Part shown: in pieces, positions 1-8,246 of the stretch
Numbering within the stretch: the stretch's first letter is position 1
How the letters are laid out: each line of letters starts with the position of its first letter
Assembly (NCBI RefSeq): GCF_008933955.1
Contig: NZ_WBXO01000001.1
Location: forward strand, 496,001 to 560,000
DNA: 64,000 nt
DNA from: Heliorestis acidaminivorans
Lineage (GTDB): Bacteria > Bacillota > Desulfitobacteriia > Heliobacteriales > Heliobacteriaceae
Reading direction: 5' to 3'
Program-made: the position numbers and the translations under genes
Notes under the pieces: model-generated
What the model was told of the DNA's origin: nothing
Database searches by the model: none
The model's input: only the letters and a program-made list of their open reading frames with translations

Positions 1-1
1 G

Positions 2-70
2 AGTCTCATTGGTTGGGTTGATAAGTTAAACAGCTCTGACCAAAGTACAGAGGATTATTATTTTGAATAA
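2..70 (+). CDS. C-terminal fragment of an upstream protein
   Basis: A frame open from the window edge reads 22 codons and stops with TAA at 68-70, ending in an acidic, aromatic tail (TEDYYFE). A strong intrinsic terminator follows 30 bases later, as expected behind a real gene. No family can be recognised from so short a piece, so the product is unknown. Confidence 0.4.
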   Translation, partial: SLIGWVDKLNSSDQSTEDYYFE

Positions 71-101
71 GACTCTAAAGGTATATTGCCACAGTATAAA
101 A

Positions 102-135
102 AAAGATCAAAGCTCTTTGCTTTGATCTTTTTTTT
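102..135 (+). terminator. Intrinsic terminator of the upstream gene
   Basis: A 12-bp perfect stem (102-113 with 119-130) has a 5-nt loop and runs into a T tract to 135. It separates the fragment ending at 70 from the germination operon. Confidence 0.8.
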
Positions 136-215
136 AAGAATAAGGGAGGAAGGGATCGACAAAAGCTAACCTACAAAGGAAAAGCAGTCAAGTCTTAGCA
201 AGGAGGGATCTGGAT

Positions 216-1940
216 TTGTCCTGGGTTAAGTGGAAGAAGCTTTTATCTGTAAAAAAACCTTATATAGACAAATCCTTTTCCCTGCCACCGCCACCGAAAA
301 AAGGCAAAAGCACTTTAGAAGAAGAAGTCGATTTATTATCGCTCTATGAACCCAAGCAACAACCTACGCCCTATCCTGATACAAAAAATCAAGCAGAAAC
401 TCCTGAAGATTATATTCCTACCAATCTGTCAGAAGTGGAGCAATGGCTAGACAAGGAATTTCTTCTCTCGCTCAACGACGATATCATTCTTCGCCCTTTA
501 TCGATCGGCCTACCTAAGACTTTACCGGCCTTACTCGTCTATTTTCAAAGCCAGGTGAATAATGAACATCTAAGTGCCATGGTCATACACCCTATGACTA
601 TGGAATTGACGCCACCGGCTCCCATCCCTGAAGCGCCAACGTTGCTGGAGCTTTTGGCAAAAAAAGTAACATCGGCGCCTGGTGAATATGTGATTCTCCA
701 AGACAAAAAAACGATTGTGGAACGGCTGATCAATGGCCATATTGTTCTGTTTGTAGAAGGGCAAAGTGAAGCTATTGTCATCGAGGGCATCGAAGTGCCA
801 GGACGTTCTGTTTCTACACCTATTATTGAGTCAACAGCGCGAGGGCCGCAGGAAGGTTTTGTGGAAGACCTAGACACCAACATCGGCCTCGTTAGGGCGC
901 GCTTGCGGACATCACGGCTAGTCTGTGAGATTCGGGTCGTAGGGCGTATGGCTCGGACACGTTATTGCCTTCTTTACGTGGCGGGACTGACCAACCCTGC
1001 AATGGTCGAAGAGATGCGCAAACGGATTCAATCGATTGATGTAGACACGGTTCACGATATGGGCTTGTTCGAGCAATATATAGAAGATCAGAGCAATTCT
1101 CTTTTTCCACAACATCTGATTACAGAACGACCGGACAGAGTTTCTTCTGCCTTAGCCGATGGATCTATGGCTGTTTTCCTTGACCGCAGTCCCTTTGGAC
1201 TTGTAGCACCAATAAGCATATGGACCTTTATTCACTCACCAGAAGATATGTATCTTCGCAATCCTTTTGGCTCTTTTGCTCGTTTCTTGCGAATTATGTC
1301 ACTGATTCTTACACTTTTTGCACCTGCCTTATATATTGCCGTTACTTCCTATCACCCGGAGATGTTACCGACCGAATTGATGTTGGCTACAGCGGGAGCG
1401 CGGGAACAAGTTCCCTTCCCCGTTTTTATAGAAGTACTTTTTCTAGAATTTTCTTTAGAGCTCATTCGCGAAGCAAGCTTGCGAGTGCCTCAGCAAATTG
1501 GTCCTACCATCGGTATCGTAGGTGCCATTATTATTGGATCGGCTGCTGTAGAAGCAGGTATCGTCTCGCCCATCCTTGTCGTCGTGATGGCCATTACAGC
1601 ACTTGCTAGCTTTAGTATTCCGGCTTACACTTTTTTCTACAGCATTCGCATCTTGCGCCTTCTTTTCCTCGCAAGCGCTGCGGCGCTCGGTCTATATGGT
1701 CTCGCCATTGTAACATTGATTGTGGCTTTTCATCTCGCTGGCGTCAAGTCGCTAGGCGTGCCTTTGCTTTCTCCTCTTACACCAAGTCGAACTGTTGCTG
1801 ACGATTTAATTTTCCGTGGACCAATTCTCAGACAAAAAAAAAGACCCCTCTATATACGACCCCTCGATACAATTCGCCAGAATCCCTCTCGTCCTCCTCG
1901 CTCTAGGATGAAGAAACAGAAACTGCGCAGAACGCTCTAA
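216..1940 (+). CDS. gerA: Spore germinant receptor subunit A (GerA family)
   Basis: Large membrane subunit of a nutrient germinant receptor in the inner membrane of the spore. The 574-residue length suits the GerA family. Residues 1-65 form a basic, proline-rich extension, residues about 70-340 a soluble domain, and residues about 355-515 a set of hydrophobic segments, followed by a very basic tail (about 535-574). The TTG start at 216 is chosen because AAGGAGGG lies 8 bases upstream. It is the first gene of an A-B-C operon, and gerB begins 16 bases after its stop. Such operons are transcribed by sigma-G in the forespore in known spore formers. I could not see a convincing sigma-G promoter here. 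The nutrient recognised cannot be told from sequence. Confidence 0.93.
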   Translation: MSWVKWKKLLSVKKPYIDKSFSLPPPPKKGKSTLEEEVDLLSLYEPKQQPTPYPDTKNQAETPEDYIPTNLSEVEQWLDKEFLLSLNDDIILRPLSIGLPKTLPALLVYFQSQVNNEHLSAMVIHPMTMELTPPAPIPEAPTLLELLAKKVTSAPGEYVILQDKKTIVERLINGHIVLFVEGQSEAIVIEGIEVPGRSVSTPIIESTARGPQEGFVEDLDTNIGLVRARLRTSRLVCEIRVVGRMARTRYCLLYVAGLTNPAMVEEMRKRIQSIDVDTVHDMGLFEQYIEDQSNSLFPQHLITERPDRVSSALADGSMAVFLDRSPFGLVAPISIWTFIHSPEDMYLRNPFGSFARFLRIMSLILTLFAPALYIAVTSYHPEMLPTELMLATAGAREQVPFPVFIEVLFLEFSLELIREASLRVPQQIGPTIGIVGAIIIGSAAVEAGIVSPILVVVMAITALASFSIPAYTFFYSIRILRLLFLASAAALGLYGLAIVTLIVAFHLAGVKSLGVPLLSPLTPSRTVADDLIFRGPILRQKKRPLYIRPLDTIRQNPSRPPRSRMKKQKLRRTL

Positions 1941-1956
1941 GTGAGGCACTCTAATT

Positions 1957-3084
1957 ATGAAGAAACCAGGCATGCTTGGGACTTTCGAATTGTTCTTACT
2001 TCTCTGGCTTTATTCTACCTCCACTATTTTGTTGGCCTTACCTCGCATCTATGCTCAGGATGGTCAAAGTGCTCTGTGGCTTCTTCCTATCATCAGCTAC
2101 CTTTATCTCCTCCCCTTTATCTGGGTAATCATCAAACTAAGAGATTATTTCCCCGACAAAATCCTGGTAGAAATTCCAGTTATCCTTTTCGGTCGTTGGG
2201 CCGGTTATCTTGTCGGTTGGCCTCTTGCCTTTTATATCCTTTTTGTCACAGCCATGGCCTTGAGGGAATTTACAGATGTTGTAAACTATATTATTTTACC
2301 AGAAACACCTTCATGGGCCTTATTGCTCCCCTTTCTTATCGCTAGTGCTTATGGCGCTTACAAAGGACCTGAAGCGATCAGTCGTGCCAATGTAATTCTA
2401 CTTCCTCTGACGCTGGGCGCTTTTATCTTTTTACTCTTCAGCTCTTTTACACAAGCAGAACTATATTTTCTTGCACCGATTCTTGGCCCTGGTCTTGATG
2501 AGTTGTTGATCAGTGCTTTTTTACGACTCTCTGTCTTTATTGAAGTCGCTATCTTGATGGCCCTATATCCTAACATCCGCTCAGGTAAAGCCCTCCGCTT
2601 CGTAGCTTTCTACGGCATGGCTTTCAGTGCTTTCTTCATGGCTCTTGTCTTACTCGCTTATGGTCTAAACTTCCCCTTTGCTAACACACAGCTGATCGGC
2701 TCACCTCTTTTTCAACTTGTTCGCAACATTAACTGGGGACGTTTTCTCCAGAACTTAGAATCTCTCTTTGTTTTTACTACTGTCTTGATGATGATCATCA
2801 AGATCTCTCTTTCCCTTTATATTGCCGTCATTACTTTTGCCAAGACCATAGAGTCTCCCTTTTATCAACCTTACGTCTTTCCATTTGCTTTCATAACCTA
2901 CCTCTATACTTTTATGCCAACAGATTATCTAACAGCTGTAAAATGGGAATACGAGTTTTTGCGACCTTACGGTTTTATCAGCCTTTTTATCCTAGCTAGC
3001 TTCTTATTGGCTGTCGCCGCTTGGCGCAAGAAAAAAAGACCTAGAAAGAAGCGTTCCCTAAAAAGAGAGCCAACTGCTTTATGA
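1957..3084 (+). CDS. gerB: Spore germinant receptor subunit B (GerB-type permease)
   Basis: Integral membrane subunit of the receptor, a member of the endospore germination permease family within the amino acid-polyamine-organocation superfamily. The 375 residues are almost entirely hydrophobic, consistent with about ten transmembrane segments, and end in a basic tail of Lys/Arg (about 354-370). In known receptors this subunit binds the nutrient germinant. The ATG at 1957 follows gerA closely, and the stop overlaps the start of gerC by four bases (ATGA, 3081-3084), so the two are probably translationally coupled. Confidence 0.93.
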   Translation: MKKPGMLGTFELFLLLWLYSTSTILLALPRIYAQDGQSALWLLPIISYLYLLPFIWVIIKLRDYFPDKILVEIPVILFGRWAGYLVGWPLAFYILFVTAMALREFTDVVNYIILPETPSWALLLPFLIASAYGAYKGPEAISRANVILLPLTLGAFIFLLFSSFTQAELYFLAPILGPGLDELLISAFLRLSVFIEVAILMALYPNIRSGKALRFVAFYGMAFSAFFMALVLLAYGLNFPFANTQLIGSPLFQLVRNINWGRFLQNLESLFVFTTVLMMIIKISLSLYIAVITFAKTIESPFYQPYVFPFAFITYLYTFMPTDYLTAVKWEYEFLRPYGFISLFILASFLLAVAAWRKKKRPRKKRSLKREPTAL

Positions 3085-4463
3085 GTGATAAAAATGTAAA
3101 TAAAGTAAAAAAAATACTTGCTATTGCTATGGTTTTTCTTTCCGTAACCTTGCTTACTTCTTGTTGGGACAAGCAGGAGTTAGATCAAATGGCTTTTGTA
3201 CTTTCTATGGGCATTGACAGAAGCCCAGCAGGTCTCCTTGATCTCACAGCACGTATCGCCGTCCCAGAAGCGATCGTAGGGGCCGGTCAAATTGGTGGTG
3301 GTGCTGGGCCTACAGCGCCAGGCCAAATTACGAAAGTATTAACAGTTACGGCGCGGACATTACCTGAAGGTGTCGCTCTATTGGAAGCAACGGTGGAAAG
3401 ACGTATCTCCTTTATGCAATGCCGTATTGTTGTAATTGACGAAAAATTAGTAGAAGAAGGACTCCATCGAACGATTGATTTTTTTAACCGTCATCGTGAA
3501 TTTCGGCGTTCCCTTATCTTTTTTATGGCCAAAGGCTCACCAGCTCGTGAAATTTTTCAACATGCTGTGCCTGTATTGGAAGAAAACATCGCCCGCTACG
3601 TGGAAGACATTGTAGACATTCAACGACAATTTGGCTTCTCACCTTTTGTACGTCTTCACGATCTGAATAATACCATGGAAATGTATCATTTTGATGGCTT
3701 AATACCGATTATGGCCATTAATGAGGAAGTAGCAGAAGAAAAAGAAGGCGAAGATGTAAAACCTAGGCCGACAGAAGAATATTGGCAAGATGATGAACCA
3801 GCTCACGAAGAACTAAAGACCATTCCAGGCAAACTCCATCGTTCTGGTGGCAATCCTGTCTCTTATGTTGGTGCTGGTGTTCTCGTCGGGGGTAAGCTGG
3901 TTGGCTTTATGAATGCAGATGAAGTACGCATAACGGAGCTTCTGCGTGGTCGCTATAAGACAGGTATCTGGAGTATCCCCTTGGCGCAGGAAGAGATGAA
4001 CTATGCCTCCGTTATCTTAGACCATCAAAGACCGCCTCTCATTGCTGTGGACACTTCTACAGAACCGATTCGCATTACCGTAACAATACGGATGAAGGGT
4101 AAACTCATGGAAGTGCAAGGTCAAGACATTGGCACACCAGAAGCTTTCCGCTTGGTAGAAAAAAAAATCGCAGAAGCATTAAACAAAAAAGCTTTGGACG
4201 TCATCGCACGGATGCAATCGATACCTGCTGACCCCTTTCACTTTATTCGCCCTCTGCGCTGGCGTACTTTAACGACGAAAGAGTATGTCGCTATTCCTTG
4301 GCACGAATGGTTTCAAAATGCTGAAGTAGTCGTAGACTTTCAGCCTGAAGTAGAGTTTTTTGGCTTTCAAGTTAATCCATCTCGTCCTAATCTTAAGGTA
4401 GAAGAAAAAGTTCTGGAAGAGCCTACAGAAGAAGAGCTACCGGGTGAAGAAGAATGGGAGTAA
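3081..4463 (+). CDS. gerC: Spore germinant receptor lipoprotein subunit C (GerC family)
   Basis: Peripheral lipoprotein subunit of the germinant receptor, expected on the outer face of the spore inner membrane. A signal peptide (residues about 9-27) ends in a lipobox LTSC with the lipidated cysteine at residue 28. The body (about 30-440) is typical of the Ger(x)C family. An acidic, proline-containing stretch at about 215-248 looks like an insertion between the family's domains. The protein is 460 residues, rather long for the family, which fits the insertion and an acidic C-terminal tail. It starts inside the gerB stop (ATGA) and overlaps the next small ORF by ten bases. Confidence 0.92.
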   Translation: MSDKNVNKVKKILAIAMVFLSVTLLTSCWDKQELDQMAFVLSMGIDRSPAGLLDLTARIAVPEAIVGAGQIGGGAGPTAPGQITKVLTVTARTLPEGVALLEATVERRISFMQCRIVVIDEKLVEEGLHRTIDFFNRHREFRRSLIFFMAKGSPAREIFQHAVPVLEENIARYVEDIVDIQRQFGFSPFVRLHDLNNTMEMYHFDGLIPIMAINEEVAEEKEGEDVKPRPTEEYWQDDEPAHEELKTIPGKLHRSGGNPVSYVGAGVLVGGKLVGFMNADEVRITELLRGRYKTGIWSIPLAQEEMNYASVILDHQRPPLIAVDTSTEPIRITVTIRMKGKLMEVQGQDIGTPEAFRLVEKKIAEALNKKALDVIARMQSIPADPFHFIRPLRWRTLTTKEYVAIPWHEWFQNAEVVVDFQPEVEFFGFQVNPSRPNLKVEEKVLEEPTEEELPGEEEWE

Positions 4464-4630
4464 CCTTTCTTGATATTTTTAACCTGTTAGTAGCTCTTGC
4501 TATTGCCATATATACGTTTAACGTAGGACGATGGTTTCTAGGCCGGCATAAGCAAGTGCCAGCCTGGTCTACCTTGTTCATCGCCTTCTATACGGTTCTC
4601 CTTACTGTCTATGTGCTCTTCTTTTTTTAA
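4454..4630 (+). CDS. Small two-helix membrane protein, candidate D subunit of the germinant receptor
   Basis: A 58-codon ORF begins with ATG at 4454 inside the end of gerC (ten-base overlap) and ends with TAA at 4628-4630. The purine-rich GAAGAAGA just before it could serve as ribosome site. The protein has two hydrophobic helices (about residues 3-22 and 37-57) joined by a short basic loop (GRWFLGRHKQ). In Bacillus, short two-helix proteins called D genes lie in or beside germinant receptor operons and modulate germination. Position, size and topology here match that description. I infer the role from context, since sequence similarity cannot be tested by eye. Confidence 0.65.
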   Translation: MGVTFLDIFNLLVALAIAIYTFNVGRWFLGRHKQVPAWSTLFIAFYTVLLTVYVLFFF

Positions 4631-4665
4631 AATTAAAAATGGCTCTATCCGAGGAGGATAGAGCC
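4631..4665 (-). terminator. Terminator of the ABC exporter operon
   Basis: A 10-bp perfect stem (4641-4650 with 4656-4665) with a 5-nt loop is followed, in the minus direction, by a T-rich run (complement of 4631-4640). On the plus strand no T tract follows, so it serves the minus-strand genes. The germination operon has no separate clear terminator. Confidence 0.75.
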
Positions 4666-4687
4666 AAAGAAACCATCTAATCTACTG

Positions 4688-5485
4688 TCACTCCGTCTTA
4701 TTAAAAGCTGTCGCCGCCGCTGTTGCTGTGACTACGCCAAAAAGAGTTAGTACAGTCACATTGTAGGCTAAGGAGTGCTGAACCATCAACAAAGCTGTGG
4801 GTATGCCATCATAAATGACGTTGCGTAAAGCATCGACACCATAAGTAAGTGGATTAATTTTCATCAACCACTGTAACCAGTCAGGTGCTGTATGCAAAGG
4901 AAAGATAGCACCACTTAAGAAAAACATGGGCATCGTCAAAAAGTTAGAAATCAACTGAAAACCATGTAGAGATTCCATCCTACCAGCAATAGCTATGCCG
5001 AGACAACCAATAGAAAAACCGATAAGGGCACAGATAGGTAAAATACCAAGGGCCGCTTTCCAAGTCAGAGGCACGCCAGCTAAAGGAGAAAGAGCTAGTA
5101 AGACAATAGCTTGAAAAGATACTATGGTGGCAATACCTAATGCTTTACCAACAGAAATAGCCCACCGTGGTACAGGAGCTACTAGAATCTCTTTCAAAAA
5201 GCCAAACTCTCGATCCCAGATAATGGAGATTCCTGAGAACATGGACGTAAAGAGAACGGACATGCCAATAATACCAGGATAGACAAAGGTAAGGTAATCA
5301 ATCTCCACACCATCAGGCAGACCACGAAAAGCCATAGCCGAAGCAATACCTGTACCTACAAAGACCAGATACAAGGTTGGTTGCATAACCATGCCAGCCC
5401 ACTGGCTTTTTTCTCGGCGAAAGCGAATCAGCTCTCGATACCAGATCACATATATCGTCTTCATAATCGATTCAAACAAGTTCAA
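4688..5485 (-). CDS. ABC-2 type transporter permease
   Basis: Membrane half of a DrrB/NodJ-like exporter. The protein has about six hydrophobic segments and the ABC-2 pattern: an N-terminal cytoplasmic arginine-rich stretch (RELIRFRREKSQW), then membrane segments with the conserved IWDREFGFLKE loop and an NPLTYGVDALR motif near the C-terminus. The start is uncertain. The frame is open to 5533, but a TTG at 5485 lies 8 bases after AGAAGAGG and is preferred; an ATG at 5464 is a further option. The gene follows its ATPase partner in the same transcript. The substrate is unknown. Confidence 0.85.
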   Translation of the reverse strand: MNLFESIMKTIYVIWYRELIRFRREKSQWAGMVMQPTLYLVFVGTGIASAMAFRGLPDGVEIDYLTFVYPGIIGMSVLFTSMFSGISIIWDREFGFLKEILVAPVPRWAISVGKALGIATIVSFQAIVLLALSPLAGVPLTWKAALGILPICALIGFSIGCLGIAIAGRMESLHGFQLISNFLTMPMFFLSGAIFPLHTAPDWLQWLMKINPLTYGVDALRNVIYDGIPTALLMVQHSLAYNVTVLTLFGVVTATAAATAFNKTE

Positions 5486-5570
5486 CAAAAAAACCTCTTC
5501 TCTATCACAGTTACTAGCCCTACTACAGTACAAGCCTATAGCTATTACTATTTACTGTCCTTAGCGAGAC

Positions 5571-6551
5571 CTACCTCTTCCCTTTACGAAAGCTTCTTAC
5601 CTTTTGCTTAGCTCGATCTGCTTCACTGATCAGTTCATCACGAATAGCTCGACCAGTGAGCTTCAAAAAGACATCATCTAAGGTAGGTTCATGAACATGA
5701 ATGCTTAAGATAGCACCAGGAAAATCTGCTACTATCTGGGGAACAAAAGAAGATCCATCTTGGACTTCAAGGCGCAGAAATTCTCCTTCTAGCTTACTTT
5801 CCAGATTATAACGTTCTTGAATGAGCTTGGCTATCTCCTCATTCTGATTTGTTTTCACTGTAATTATATCTCCACCTACTTGAGCCTTAAGGCTCACTGG
5901 CGAATCTAGAGCTACAATCTCGCCATGATCGATAATCGCAATGCGATCACAATGCTCAGCTTCTTCCATATAATGGGTGGTCATGAAGACTGTTAAGCCA
6001 AACTCATCGCGTAGATTAATCACATGATTCCAAATAGCGCGGCGCGTCTGTGGATCTAGACCGATAGTAGGCTCATCTAAGAAAAGTACCTTAGGATGAT
6101 GCAAAAGCCCGCGAGCAATTTCTAAGCGCCGTTTCATACCACCAGAAAACTTACGAACCTGATCGTCTTTACGCTCTATTAAGTCCACCATCTTAAGAAC
6201 TTGCTCCATACGCTCTCGCAATAGTTCCCGCGGCACATTGTAGAGCATGCCATGAAAATATAAGTTCTCTTCTGCTGTAAGACGATCATCAAGAGAGTAA
6301 TCTTGAAAGACCAATCCAATAGATTGGCGGACTTTCAAAGTTTCCTTCGATACGTCAAAGCCATTGAGTACTGCTTTTCCTGACGTCAAAGAAAGAAGTG
6401 TGCAGAGAATCTTTATTGTCGTAGACTTACCTGCCCCATTAGGGCCTAGAAAACCGAAGATCTCCCCTTTTTCTACTGCAAAAGAAATTCCCTTGACAGC
6501 TTGGAAGTCACCGTACTTCTTAACTATATCTTCCACATGTAGTATCGTCAT
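5571..6551 (-). CDS. ABC transporter ATP-binding protein, drug-resistance (DrrA/CcmA-like) type
   Basis: Nucleotide-binding subunit that powers the adjacent ABC-2 permease. Walker A GPNGAGKST is near residue 38, the signature SGGMKRRLEIARG near 140, Walker B LFLDEPTIGLD near 160 and the switch histidine in MTTHYMEEAEHC near 192. The C-terminal 100 residues match the accessory domain common in this exporter subfamily. The 326-residue length is normal. The ATG at 6551 begins at the usual N-terminus of the domain. A role in lipid, drug or peptide export is possible but cannot be read from the sequence. Confidence 0.9.
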   Translation of the reverse strand: MTILHVEDIVKKYGDFQAVKGISFAVEKGEIFGFLGPNGAGKSTTIKILCTLLSLTSGKAVLNGFDVSKETLKVRQSIGLVFQDYSLDDRLTAEENLYFHGMLYNVPRELLRERMEQVLKMVDLIERKDDQVRKFSGGMKRRLEIARGLLHHPKVLFLDEPTIGLDPQTRRAIWNHVINLRDEFGLTVFMTTHYMEEAEHCDRIAIIDHGEIVALDSPVSLKAQVGGDIITVKTNQNEEIAKLIQERYNLESKLEGEFLRLEVQDGSSFVPQIVADFPGAILSIHVHEPTLDDVFLKLTGRAIRDELISEADRAKQKVRSFRKGKR

Positions 6552-6678
6552 CGCTTTATACGATCCCTTCTTATTGCTAATAATTACCCTTTTAATATAA
6601 CATCTTCAAAGTAGAAAAAAAAGCACAGCCCTCACCGTTCCCTAACTACCTCATATGCTGTAGTAGGGGTGGAAATAA

Positions 6679-6984
6679 ATGGATTGGGCTATGACACCAA
6701 CAAATGGTGAGTTTCTTCTCACCATCTTATCGGTACTTATTCTTACAACGGTTGAAACTTTTAAATACGCTTTTTGTGGTCGACCCCGGGTCTATAAAAC
6801 CTTTAAAGGCTTTGTCTTAATTGCCGCTGGTGTATTATGGGGCGGCATCTATGGGCTCTGGCAAGCTGATTGTCTATGTTGGCCAGGATTCAAAAAGGGC
6901 GTAGAACTGGGCATTTATGTCGCTTTCATAACTGGTGTATCCTACGGCATTATTAAATCAATACGAGATAACAAAAAAAGTTGA
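6679..6984 (+). CDS. Small membrane protein of unknown function
   Basis: A 101-residue protein has three likely membrane helices (about 11-30, 43-62, 72-92) and a basic end (KSIRDNKKS). A GGGGTGG site precedes the ATG at 6679. Its cysteines (33, 65, 67) are unusual for so small a membrane protein. The size and the three-helix layout are reminiscent of some phage holins, but there is no phage gene nearby and I do not claim that function. It stands alone between the divergent exporter operon and the thiamine operon. Confidence 0.6.
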   Translation: MDWAMTPTNGEFLLTILSVLILTTVETFKYAFCGRPRVYKTFKGFVLIAAGVLWGGIYGLWQADCLCWPGFKKGVELGIYVAFITGVSYGIIKSIRDNKKS

Positions 6985-7023
6985 ATTAAGCCTTTACAGT
7001 TTTGCTATGATAGTAGTAAACTC

Positions 7024-7051
7024 TTGATATGTTATTATCTTGGTCTATGCT
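7024..7051 (+). promoter_or_regulatory. Possible sigma-A promoter of the thiamine operon
   Basis: TTGATA at 7024-7029 and TATGCT at 7046-7051 are separated by 16 bases, about 35 bases before the TPP riboswitch. The match is fair rather than strong. Confidence 0.4.
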
Positions 7052-7086
7052 TAACTGGTGATCAGAATTTAATAATAATTGATTGC

Positions 7087-7175
7087 TAGGGGTGCCGTAT
7101 TTGATCGGCTGAGAGAGAAGAAGCCTTCTCAACTCTTTGAACCTGACCTGGGTTGTACCAGCGTAGGGAAGCATT
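7087..7175 (+). promoter_or_regulatory. TPP riboswitch (THI element)
   Basis: The leader contains the conserved core of thiamine pyrophosphate riboswitches in order: GGGGTGCC (7089-7096), GGCTGAGA (7107-7114), a variable hairpin, then ACCTGACCTGGGTTGTACCA (7141-7160) and GCGTAGGGAAGC (7161-7172). It lies directly before a terminator and the thiS-thiG-thiH genes, so it very probably lowers thiazole synthesis when TPP is plentiful. Confidence 0.95.
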
Positions 7176-7200
7176 TTGAGTGATTAGACGGTCACGATAA

Positions 7201-7232
7201 AAAGGCTACCCTGCGGGCGTAGTCTTTTTTTT
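7201..7232 (+). terminator. Riboswitch expression platform (intrinsic terminator)
   Basis: A 9-bp stem (7201-7209 with 7219-7227, one G-T pair) carries a C/G-rich loop and runs into eight T. Located between the TPP aptamer and thiS, it indicates control by transcription termination; the thiS ribosome site (AAAGGAG) lies after it. Confidence 0.85.
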
Positions 7233-7251
7233 ACAGAAAGGAGTTTCTACT

Positions 7252-7452
7252 ATGACGGTTACTATTAATGGAGAGCAAGTGGAAGTAGCCACAGGGACTA
7301 CCTTGATCTCTTATCTTAAGGAAAAGGAACTTCCTATGGAAGGCTTAATTATTGAGTATAATGGTACTATTATTTATCAAGATGATTGGGAGAAAATTGA
7401 GTTTATTGAAGGCGACAAAATCGAAATACTGACCTTTGTAGGAGGTGGCTAA
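7252..7452 (+). CDS. thiS: Sulfur carrier protein ThiS
   Basis: Small ubiquitin-fold protein that carries sulfur as a C-terminal thiocarboxylate for building the thiazole ring of thiamine. It has 66 residues, the usual ThiS length, with the family pattern of MTVTINGE at the start and a C-terminus of FVGGG ending in the required Gly-Gly. AAAGGAG lies 8 bases before the ATG. First gene of the TPP-controlled operon, three bases before thiG. No ThiF-type adenylating enzyme is in the window, so activation of ThiS must be encoded elsewhere. Confidence 0.93.
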   Translation: MTVTINGEQVEVATGTTLISYLKEKELPMEGLIIEYNGTIIYQDDWEKIEFIEGDKIEILTFVGGG

Positions 7453-7454
7453 GC

Positions 7455-8222
7455 ATGGACAAGTTGATCATTGGTGACTTGGAGATTAGAAATCGTCTCT
7501 TTATTGGTAGTGGCAAATTTGCAAATGAAGCGATTATTAAAGACATCATGGCAGAAACTGGTGTAGAAGTTGTAACGGTAGCTTTACGCCGTGTTGACTT
7601 GAAAAATAGCCAAAACAATGTATTAAACCATATCCCCAAAGAAACTATCCTTATGCCTAATACTTCTGGAGCTAGAACAGCAGAGGAAGCCGTTCGCATT
7701 GCACGCTTAGCTCGTGCTAGTGGCTGTGGTAACTGGATAAAGATTGAAGTCATATCTGATAACAAATACCTTTTACCTGACAATAATGAAACTATCAAAG
7801 CAACGGAAATTCTGTCTGCTGAAGGTTTTGTCGTCCTACCTTATATGCATCCCGATCTTTATGCCGCTAAAGCGCTTGAAAAAGCTGGTGCCGCCGCAAT
7901 CATGCCTCTCGGTGCTCCTATTGGCACTAATCGAGGTCTAAAAACAAAAGAAATAATTCGCATCCTAATCGAGGAATGCACTTTACCTATTATAGTTGAC
8001 GCTGGCATAGGTAAGCCTTCAGAAGCTTTGGAAGCTATGGAGATGGGCGCTGCGGCCGTATTAGTCAATACAGCTATTGCTACAGCAGGCGATCCTTTGC
8101 TAATGGCCAAAGCCTTCAGCCAGGCTGTACAAGCTGGTCGTCAAGCTTTTCTAGCCCAACCAGGCCAGACTGTAGATTATGCTCGTGCTAGCTCACCTTT
8201 AACAGGCTTCCTACAAGACTGA
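7455..8222 (+). CDS. thiG: Thiazole synthase ThiG
   Basis: Condenses 1-deoxy-D-xylulose 5-phosphate, dehydroglycine and the ThiS thiocarboxylate into the thiazole phosphate of thiamine. A TIM-barrel protein of 255 residues. Lys96 in the IKIEV strand is at the position of the Schiff-base lysine known in B. subtilis ThiG. Further family signatures include [14 protein letters not shown] (about 67-80), [12 protein letters not shown] and [11 protein letters not shown]. It starts three bases after thiS, with its ribosome site (GGAGGTGG) overlapping the glycine codons of thiS. Confidence 0.96.
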   Translation: MDKLIIGDLEIRNRLFIGSGKFANEAIIKDIMAETGVEVVTVALRRVDLKNSQNNVLNHIPKETILMPNTSGARTAEEAVRIARLARASGCGNWIKIEVISDNKYLLPDNNETIKATEILSAEGFVVLPYMHPDLYAAKALEKAGAAAIMPLGAPIGTNRGLKTKEIIRILIEECTLPIIVDAGIGKPSEALEAMEMGAAAVLVNTAIATAGDPLLMAKAFSQAVQAGRQAFLAQPGQTVDYARASSPLTGFLQD

Positions 8223-8246
8223 AACGTAGTAGAGGATTGAACTAAA

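Noticed and set aside
1941-2345. 134-codon ORF overlapping gerB in another frame
   Set aside because: gerB has clear permease features and ribosome site; the second frame is rich in Cys, Ser and His with no coherent hydrophobic pattern.
6679-6984. Phage holin
   Set aside because: Size and helices would fit, but there is no endolysin or other phage gene nearby, and the gene sits between housekeeping operons.
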